9,370 bases of DNA from positions 230 through 9,599 of the forward strand of contig VAZU01000096.1 of the NCBI GenBank assembly GCA_005884745.1, in the 5' to 3' direction. This DNA comes from Alphaproteobacteria bacterium. Its GTDB lineage: Bacteria; Pseudomonadota; Alphaproteobacteria; Rhizobiales; Xanthobacteraceae. The first letter of the stretch is position 1, and every line of letters starts with the position of its first letter. The notes below the pieces were generated by a model, which was given only the letters and a program-made list of their open reading frames with translations, had not been told where the DNA came from and searched no databases. Of this stretch, positions 1 to 9,370 are shown piece after piece. The translations under genes and the position numbers were made by a program.

Positions 1-2
1 CC

Positions 3-176
3 GCGCCGCCGTCGCTCGATGAAGTGACCGAGGCGCTGCGCCATGCAGCAAACACCCACCTCCCCCTGGAGGGGGGAGGTCGGCGAGCGGCGTCAGGCGC
101 GAGCCGGGAGGGGGTGAATCCGATCACCCCACCCCGCGCACTTCGCGCGCGACCCTCCCCCTCCAGGGGAGGGTGA
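3..176 (+). CDS. Possible 3' end of an unidentified plus-strand gene, running into a repeat
   Basis: One plus-strand frame is open from the left edge to a TGA at 174-176. The first 15 or so codons read as plausible protein (PPSLDEVTEALRHAA, a helix-like stretch). The rest (about 42 residues, rich in Gly, Arg and Pro) comes from the repeat at 57-175, so any real product would have a repeat-encoded tail. It would be convergent with parA, with the two stop codons adjacent. No family is recognised. The alternative is that nothing is coded here, or that a minus-strand gene starts at 44 (MAQRLGHFIERRRR) and leaves the window. That start lacks a well-placed ribosome binding site. Support is weak because only a short piece is visible. 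Confidence 0.3.
   Translation, partial: APPSLDEVTEALRHAANTHLPLEGGGRRAASGASREGVNPITPPRALRARPSPSRGG
57..175. repeat. C/G-rich interspersed repeat with 26-bp imperfect terminal inverted repeats
   Basis: The two ends, 57-82 and 150-175, are inverted copies matching at 22 of 26 positions, and each end is itself nearly palindromic around CCTGGAGG. In the middle is a perfect stem, GGGGTGA (111-117) with TCACCCC (124-130) and a 6-nt loop. The right end stops one base before the parA stop codon. Short palindromic intergenic elements of this composition are common in Rhizobiales genomes, but I cannot name the family from sequence alone. It sits between parA and a possible convergent gene, where its stems could act on mRNA 3' ends. 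No transposase or clear target-site duplication is visible. Confidence 0.7.
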
Positions 177-857
177 CTACGCCGCCCGGCTGTGCATCAC
201 GCCGGCGTCCGCCTGCGCGCCGCGGATCGCCGCGACCGAGCGCTCGATTGCCGACCACAGCCGCGCCACCTCCTGGCCGGCGGCCGAATCCGGCGCGACC
301 TCGCCGGCGCTGAACCCCGCCGCGAGCGAGGCCATGTAGCCCGCGCGCTGCGAAATCTGGCCCGACCACACCGGAATGCCGAGCGCCTCGAGTTTTGCGC
401 GCGAGGCGGCGACCGCCGGCGCTTCCTTCTCGTCGCGCTTGACCGGCGCGGAATTGATCACCACCGCGTAGGGCTTGTTGCGCTCGCGCGCGATCTTCAC
501 CGTCTCGGTGACCGCGGCGAGGTCGAAGAACCCCGGGCGCGCCGGAATGACCACCAGCGTCGCGGCGCGGATCGCCTCCTGCACCACGACCCATAGCGTC
601 GGCGCGGTGTCGATGAACACCCATTCGACGCCGTCGATCATGGCGTGGGCGATGAGGCGGTCGATCCCGCGCGCGGCGTTCTCGAGCGGCGGCTCGCCGC
701 CCCGCCGCAGCGAGTGCCACAGCGTGAGCGAGCCCTGCGGGTCGGCGTCGAGGATGAGCGAGCGCTTTCCGAGCTTGTGCGCGAAGGCGGCCAGATGCGC
801 GGTCAGCGTGCTCTTGCCCGAGCCGCCCTTGCGGGACGCAAGCGTGATCACGTTCAT
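177..857 (-). CDS. ParA/MinD-family P-loop ATPase (orphan ParA-like)
   Basis: This 226-residue protein has the complete ATPase signature of the ParA family. The deviant Walker A is KGGSGKST (residues 10-17, with signature Lys10 and core Lys15). The second motif is LILDADPQGS (34-43, with Asp37 and Asp39), and Walker B is WVFIDTAPT (79-87, with Asp83). The C-terminal QISQRAGYMASLAAG stretch is also typical. The length suits small ParA proteins without an N-terminal DNA-binding domain. Family members form ATP-dependent dimers on nucleoid DNA or membrane to position cargo, but the cargo here cannot be told. No parB, parS-like site or replication gene is visible, so a role in chromosome partition is not supported. 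The ATG at 857 is followed at once by the conserved MNVITLASRKGG start. A GGGGGA about 9 nt upstream is a modest ribosome binding site. It lies 97 bp downstream of gltD on the same strand and could be co-transcribed with it. Confidence 0.9.
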   Translation of the reverse strand: MNVITLASRKGGSGKSTLTAHLAAFAHKLGKRSLILDADPQGSLTLWHSLRRGGEPPLENAARGIDRLIAHAMIDGVEWVFIDTAPTLWVVVQEAIRAATLVVIPARPGFFDLAAVTETVKIARERNKPYAVVINSAPVKRDEKEAPAVAASRAKLEALGIPVWSGQISQRAGYMASLAAGFSAGEVAPDSAAGQEVARLWSAIERSVAAIRGAQADAGVMHSRAA

Positions 858-954
858 GGCCGGGTCCCCCGGATGGCTGTGCGGATTTGCCGGGAGCCTG
901 GGGGGATATGGTTAACGAAGGGTTACTTGGGGGCCGCCCCGGCGGGGCCACCTC

Positions 955-2373
<1,419 letters not shown>

Positions 2374-2385
2374 TCGTACTACTGC

Positions 2386-2582
2386 CTTGTCATTCCGGCC
2401 GAGCGCTCCGGAACTCGGGTGTTCCCGAGTTCCGGCAATATTATGAGTTTCGCAAGTCGGAAACATCCGACTTGCGGTGCGCGAGAGCCGGAACCCATGG
2501 CCACAGACTTGGCCATAGCTCGACAACGGTGTTCATGGATCCCGGCTCGCGCTCGCTCCGCTCGCTTGGCCGGGACGACGAG
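2386..2582. repeat. Palindromic interspersed element between gltB and gltD
   Basis: The ends 2386-2400 and 2568-2582 are inverted copies (12 of 15 match; core GTCATTCCGGCC against GGCCGGGACGAC). Inside are a perfect 12-bp stem, 2408-2419 with 2424-2435 (CCGGAACTCGGG, loop TGTT); a perfect 10-bp stem, 2451-2460 with 2467-2476 (CGCAAGTCGG); a perfect 7-bp stem, ATGGCCA at 2497-2503 with 2510-2516; and a 6-bp stem, CCCGGC at 2541-2546 with 2569-2574. No open frame or transposase is present. The element fills almost all of the 235-bp gltB-gltD gap. Its left edge is 12 nt from the gltD start codon, so it supplies what little ribosome binding site gltD has. A shared core with the element at 8798-8899 shows both belong to one family. 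No T-run follows any stem on the minus strand, so these are not standard terminators. Confidence 0.8.
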
Positions 2583-2608
2583 TCAAAGTGAACACTATCT
2601 CCAACCGC

Positions 2609-3510
2609 TCAGCCTCCGGCGGCGGCCAGGGGGAGTGCCTCGGCGCCGGCCTCGCGGGCTTTCAGCTCGGCGAGCGCGCGGCGGTACTCGACCGGCATCA
2701 CCTTGCGGAATTTCGGCAGATAGGCCGCCCATTGCCCGAGAATCTCCTGGGCGCGGCGCGAACCGGTGTAGCGCGCGTGATTGTCGATGAGCTGCCGCAG
2801 CCGCTCGGCGTCGAACCGGGTCATGTCGGCCATCACGTCGACGCGGCCGTGCATGTCGAGATCGCCGGCCTGGTGATAGTGCCGCGCGATCATCTCCTCC
2901 TCTTCCATCACCGGCTCGAGCTCCACCATGGAGAGATTGCAGCGGCGCGGGAAGCTGCCGTCCTCGTCGAGCACGTAGGCGATGCCGCCGGACATGCCGG
3001 CCGCGAAATTGCGCCCGGTCCAGCCGAGCACGACCACGACCCCGCCGGTCATATATTCGCAGCAATGGTCGCCCGCGCCCTCGATCACCGCGATGGCCCC
3101 GGAGTTGCGCACCGCGAAGCGCTCGCCGGCGATGCCGCGGAAATAGCATTCGCCCTCGATCGCGCCGTACAGCACGGTGTTGCCGACGATGATGGATTCC
3201 TCCGGCACGATGCTGCTCGCCTCGCGCGGCGGATAGACGATGATGCGCCCGCCCGAGAGCCCCTTGCCGGCGTAATCGTTGGTCTCGCCTTCGAGCTCGA
3301 AGGTGACGCCGCGCGTGAGCCAGGCGCCGAAGCTCTGGCCCGCGGTGCCCTTGAATTTCACGTGGATGGTGCCGTCGGGCAGCCCTTCGTGGCCGTAGAT
3401 CTTGGCGATCTCGCCCGAGAGCATGGCGCCGGTGGTGCGGTCGGTATTGCGGATCGGCGTCTCGATCCTGACCTTGGCGCCGCGGTCGATCGCGGCGCGC
3501 GCCTCGACGA

Positions 3511-3529
<19 letters not shown>
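2609..3529 (-). pseudogene. gltB: gltB, 3' part in the -1 frame (C-terminal beta-helix domain of glutamate synthase large subunit)
   Basis: This frame encodes the last 306 or so residues of GltB, displaced by -1 from the 5' part. It begins ELDRKLIVEA and continues IRNTDRTTGAMLSGEIAKIYG, then GTAGQSFGAWLTRGV, the glycine-rich turns of the C-terminal right-handed beta-helix (GLSGGRIIVYPP, EYMTGGVVVVLGWTGRNFAAGMSGG), and a normal end at the TGA at 2609-2611. There is no start codon or ribosome binding site at the head of the piece. The first in-frame ATG (3424) lies well inside conserved sequence, so it is not a separate gene. It belongs with 3511-7278 as a single gene spanning 2609-7278. No other damage is seen, which points to a recent lesion or an assembly error. 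Confidence 0.9.
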
Positions 3530-7278
<3,749 letters not shown>

Positions 7279-7283
7279 GGCAC

Positions 7284-7289
7284 CCTCCT
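7284..7289 (-). promoter_or_regulatory. gltB ribosome binding site
   Basis: AGGAGG on the minus strand lies 5 nt before the ATG at 7278. It settles the start in a frame that stays open for 66 further codons upstream. A perfect 12-bp palindrome (CGTTCCGGAACG, 7292-7303) and a 15-nt palindrome (7306-7320, CGAAACC/GGTTTCG) lie just upstream of it and could fold near it in the mRNA. Confidence 0.85.
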
Positions 7290-7516
7290 CTCGTTCCGGA
7301 ACGCGCGAAACCGGGTTTCGGCGCACCCTCCTCGCCCGCGGCGCCGCTGGACGCCTCGATGCGGACGGAATCCCTCCTCGTGAATAGGCGGCTTTACCCG
7401 AGCCGCGGACCCTTTCGGGATCGCTTCCGAACGGCCTTGCGCAAGCCCTTCGCGCAAGGCGCGCTCTCCCGCGCATTTTTGCCGGATCGCTTCCGGTCTG
7501 GCGGCGCGGACCGCCA

Positions 7517-7541
7517 ATTGGGACAGCATTACTGTCCTAAT
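7517..7541. promoter_or_regulatory. 25-bp dyad, candidate operator
   Basis: GGACAG (7521-7526) and CTGTCC (7532-7537) form a perfect inverted repeat around CATTA. Allowing one mismatch, the arms extend to 10 bp on each side. The region is AT-rich compared with its surroundings. The dyad overlaps TAATAT on the plus strand and adjoins TTGACA on the minus strand, so a dimeric regulator bound here could affect both divergent genes. I cannot name the regulator; a nitrogen or amino-acid regulator is only a guess from the neighbours. Confidence 0.55.
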
Positions 7542-7572
7542 ATGTCAAATCTCGACCCCGAACGCAAGGCTC

Positions 7573-7594
7573 GGCCGGGCAAATCCGGCCTTTT
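7573..7594 (+). terminator. Terminator-like hairpin upstream of the aldolase gene
   Basis: GGCCGG (7573-7578) and CCGGCC (7585-7590) form a perfect 6-bp GC stem with a 6-nt loop, followed directly by TTTT and then CC. It has the shape of a short intrinsic terminator on the plus strand. It lies 156 bp before the aldolase start and downstream of the dyad, so it could attenuate a transcript begun near 7550. It could equally be chance structure in GC-rich DNA, because the T-run is short. Confidence 0.3.
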
Positions 7595-7749
7595 CCTTGC
7601 CGATTGTTGCGGCGAAGGATTCCTGGACGCAACAAGAGGAACACGGATGCGGCGTTGAGCGCAATGGGGTTGCCCACGGAGTGGCGTTCCCCGGTTAAGC
7701 AGCGCACCACTTCATGCTGCGCCGCGCCCGGACACGAGGGGAGAGACGT

Positions 7750-8838
7750 ATGCATTTCGCCAGCGACAATGCCGCCGGGATCGCGCCCGCGATCCTCGCG
7801 GCGATCGGCCGCGCCAACGACGGCTTCGCGCTCGGCTACGGCGAGGATGCGATCACGAAACGGCTGGAGCGACGCCTGGCCGAAATCTTCGAGCACGAGC
7901 TCGCGGCGTTCCTGGTGCCGACCGGAACCGCCGCGAACGCGCTGGCGCTGGCGCACATCGCGCCGCCCTGGGGAGCCGTGCTGTGCCATGAGGAATGTCA
8001 TCTCGCGACCGACGAATGCGGCGCTCCGGAATTCTTCGGCGGCGGGCTCAAACTGATCGCGCTTGCGGGCGAAGCCTGCAAGATCCCGGCCGCGACCTTG
8101 GAGGCGGCACTCAAGCGCCTGCCGTGGGGCGGTCCGCATCATGTCACCGCGGCGGCGCTCTCGCTCACCCAGGCGACCGAGGCCGGAACGCTGTATGCCC
8201 CGGATGAGATGCGCCGGCTCGCGGAGCTGGCGCATGCCAAAAACATGCTGGTGCATGTCGATGGGGCGCGGTTTGCCAATGCGCTCGTGCGCCAGAACCT
8301 TGCGCCCGCGGCGGCGAGCTGGAAGCTCGGCGTCGACGTGCTGTCCTTCGGCGCCACCAAGGGCGGCGCGCTCGCGGCGGAGGCCGTGCTGGTGTTCGAT
8401 CCGGCACGCGCCGCCGGGTTGGCCGAGCGGCGCAAGCGCGGCGGACACCTTCTCTCCAAGCACCGCTTCCTGGCGGCGCAGCTCGAAGCCTATCTGACGG
8501 ACGATCTCTGGCTCACGCTCGCGCGTCACGCCAATGCGATGGCCGATCTGCTCGCGGCGCGATTGGCCGCGGCCGGTTGTTCGGCGCTATGGCCGGTCGA
8601 GGCCAACGAAGTATTCGTGAAGTTTTCTCACGATCTCGACCGGCGGCTCCGGCAAGCGGGCGCGAGCTATCATCCATGGGCGACCGACAGCCTGCGCGCC
8701 GGCGTCGCCTTGGGGTCCGATGAGGTGCTGGTGCGCCTCGTCACGTCGTTCGCCACACGCGCGGAGGATGTGGAGGAATTTGTCGATGTCGTGCGGCGTC
8801 ATTCCGGAAGCCGCAAAGCGGCTGTCCGGAATCCATGA
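7750..8838 (+). CDS. ltaE: Low-specificity L-threonine aldolase / beta-eliminating lyase family PLP enzyme
   Basis: This 362-residue fold-type I PLP enzyme probably cleaves L-threonine and L-allo-threonine to glycine and acetaldehyde, in the cytosol. Visible motifs are the N-terminal FASDNAAGIAP, the cofactor phosphate loop PTGTAANALAL (57-67), and HLATDECGAPEFFGGG (84-99), with His84 a likely ring-stacking residue. The DGARFANAL motif (171-179) has Asp171 for the pyridine nitrogen. Lys204 in SFGATKGG is the expected Schiff-base lysine. The start at 7750 is preferred because GAGGGGAG (7736-7743) lies 6 nt upstream and homology begins there. An ATG at 7714 would add 12 Arg-rich residues without a comparable site. 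The last 13 residues or so (RHSGSRKAAVRNP) are encoded by the repeat at 8798-8899, so the original C-terminus has been replaced or extended. The gene is divergent from gltB across a shared regulatory region. Substrate specificity cannot be read from sequence. Confidence 0.88.
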   Translation: MHFASDNAAGIAPAILAAIGRANDGFALGYGEDAITKRLERRLAEIFEHELAAFLVPTGTAANALALAHIAPPWGAVLCHEECHLATDECGAPEFFGGGLKLIALAGEACKIPAATLEAALKRLPWGGPHHVTAAALSLTQATEAGTLYAPDEMRRLAELAHAKNMLVHVDGARFANALVRQNLAPAAASWKLGVDVLSFGATKGGALAAEAVLVFDPARAAGLAERRKRGGHLLSKHRFLAAQLEAYLTDDLWLTLARHANAMADLLAARLAAAGCSALWPVEANEVFVKFSHDLDRRLRQAGASYHPWATDSLRAGVALGSDEVLVRLVTSFATRAEDVEEFVDVVRRHSGSRKAAVRNP

Positions 8839-8899
8839 ACAGCGATGCTTCTGTGGTCACAGGTTCCGGGTTCGCCGTTTCACGGCGCCCCGGAACGAC
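8798..8899. repeat. Palindromic interspersed element overlapping the 3' end of the aldolase gene
   Basis: The ends GTCATTCCGG (8798-8807) and CCGGAACGAC (8890-8899) are inverted copies (9 of 10). Two hairpins lie inside. The first spans 8801-8832: ATTCCGGA plus AGCCGC pairs with GCGGCT plus TCCGGAAT, with an AAA loop and one bulge. The second spans 8863-8896: GTTCCGGG with CCCGGAAC, and an inner CGCCG with CGGCG. Read on the minus strand it shares GTTCATGGATYCCGG and a CCGGAACC...CCACAGA stretch with the element at 2386-2582, so this is a shorter copy in opposite orientation. It contains the aldolase stop codon at 8836-8838. Its stems could protect or end that mRNA, but no T-run follows them. 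Confidence 0.8.
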
Positions 8900-9000
8900 T
8901 GCGCAGAGTGATCGGCCCGCCCAAGCTCCGCCTCAATCGAGGCCGATCGTGAGCCAATCCGATTCTCTGGGGGTCGAAGATTCCGTCGGGGAGAAGTCTC

Positions 9001-9370
9001 GTGAAGATCCAAGCGATCCTGGTGGCGAGCCTCGTCGCGCTCGGCTCGAGTTCCGCATTGGCCGAGCCGCTGCGGCCCATCTTCGGCGGCGTGCTGCCGC
9101 CGACGGAGATCAGCGCCATCGTGCGCTCGATGGGGCTGGTGCCGGCCGGCCGGCCGGTCCGTCAGGGGCTGACCTATGCGGTGCTCGCCGCCGATCCGCG
9201 CGGAAGGCAGCTCCGCGTCATCGTCGACGCTCGCTTCGGCGACGTGCTCTCGGTGCGGCGGGTCATTGCGGCGGGCCCGCCCGGCGTTTATCCGCCGCCG
9301 CGGGTCTACGGCGCCATGCCGCGGCCCTATGCGCCCTACGAGATGCCGTGGATGGGACCGGATTTCCGGC
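9001..9370 (+). CDS. Exported protein with signal peptide and PepSY-like region (3' truncated by window edge)
   Basis: The frame starts at a GTG (9001) preceded by GGGGAGAAG ending 4 nt upstream, and is open to the edge (123 codons seen). An in-frame TGA at 8950-8952 and no ATG in between fix this start. The N-terminus MKIQAILVASLVALGSSSALA is a clear Sec signal peptide with an ALA-E cleavage site after residue 21, so the product is periplasmic or secreted. The mature part has EISAIVRSMGLVPAGRPVRQGLTY, then AADPRGRQLRVIVDARFGDVLSVR. That pattern (helix, then strands with a D.RFGDVL turn) resembles small PepSY-like proteins common in Bradyrhizobiaceae. The fold assignment is my inference. It is followed by a Pro/Tyr-rich stretch (YPPPRVYGAMPRPYAPYEMP). 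No function is known to me. The gene is separate from the aldolase gene, 162 bp upstream. Confidence 0.75.
   Translation, partial: MKIQAILVASLVALGSSSALAEPLRPIFGGVLPPTEISAIVRSMGLVPAGRPVRQGLTYAVLAADPRGRQLRVIVDARFGDVLSVRRVIAAGPPGVYPPPRVYGAMPRPYAPYEMPWMGPDFR

Larger units (their letters stand above)
7279..7749. promoter_or_regulatory. Divergent intergenic region between gltB and the threonine aldolase gene
   Basis: These 471 bp hold no convincing gene and should carry the promoters of both divergent genes. The strongest signal is the dyad at 7517-7541. On the minus strand a perfect TTGACA (7548-7543) could be a -35 box for gltB, but no good -10 follows at 16-18 bp. On the plus strand TAATAT (7539-7544) could be a -10 for the aldolase gene, with AATTGG 16 bp before it. 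If gltB is transcribed from here, its leader is about 240 nt. That leader carries a perfect 9-bp stem (7434-7442 with 7452-7460, GCCTTGCGC) and a 12-bp direct repeat, GGATCGCTTCCG, at 7418-7429 and 7484-7495. The part at 7600-7735 shows nothing I can interpret. Promoter assignments are guesses by eye. Confidence 0.5.

Noticed and set aside
936..948. Hairpin after gltD as an intrinsic terminator
   Set aside because: The stem is only 5 bp (GCCCC/GGGGC, 3-nt loop) and no T-run follows on the minus strand.
2374..2526. 51-codon N-terminal extension of gltD
   Set aside because: It lies in the repeat element, and GltD proteins normally begin at MGKVTGFLE.
7714..7749. Upstream ATG for the aldolase gene
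   Set aside because: It adds 12 Arg-rich residues outside family homology, and the GAGGGGAG site is placed for the ATG at 7750.
7537..8529. 330-codon minus-strand frame opposite the aldolase gene
   Set aside because: The plus strand there encodes a clear PLP enzyme with all motifs. The antisense product is Arg/Gln-rich with no family resemblance.
8910..8948. Inverted repeat GATCGGCC / GGCCGATC with 23-nt spacer upstream of the exported-protein gene
   Set aside because: The arms are perfect but short, the spacer is long, and such GC-rich pairs are expected by chance. Nothing else supports an operator.

Overview
The window is high-GC DNA from an alphaproteobacterium, most likely of the Rhizobiales (Bradyrhizobiaceae/Xanthobacteraceae-like). 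The grounds are protein style, codon bias and palindromic intergenic repeats of a type common in that group. No accession or species can be fixed from the sequence. No defence system, CRISPR array, transposase, tRNA or rRNA was seen.

Layout, left to right. At the left edge there may be the tail of a plus-strand gene (3-176). It runs into a C/G-rich repeat with inverted ends (57-175) that abuts the stop codon of a minus-strand ParA-family ATPase gene (177-857). Then come gltD (955-2373, minus; NADPH-glutamate synthase small subunit) and gltB (2609-7278, minus; large subunit). They are separated by a 235-bp gap filled almost entirely by a roughly 197-bp palindromic element (2386-2582). A 471-bp divergent intergenic region (7279-7749) follows. 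It holds a strong dyad and several hairpins. Next is a plus-strand low-specificity threonine aldolase-type PLP enzyme gene (7750-8838), whose last codons lie inside a second copy of the same repeat family (8798-8899). At the right edge is the start of a GTG-initiated gene for an exported protein (9001 to the edge).

Functionally, gltB and gltD encode GOGAT, which turns glutamine plus 2-oxoglutarate into two glutamates and is the core of ammonium assimilation. The window's main anomaly is that gltB is not open end to end. The first 1250 codons run in one frame to a stop at 3511-3513. The remaining 306 or so codons, ending in a normal C-terminus, are in the -1 frame. The join falls where homologues have about 17-18 extra residues, so this looks like a deletion of roughly 50-55 nt (3k+1) rather than a simple one-base error. 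Either the strain or assembly has a damaged gltB, or the assembly has collapsed sequence here.

The other notable theme is interspersed palindromic repeats at gene boundaries: at the parA stop, between gltB and gltD up to 12 nt from the gltD start, and inside the 3' end of the aldolase gene.
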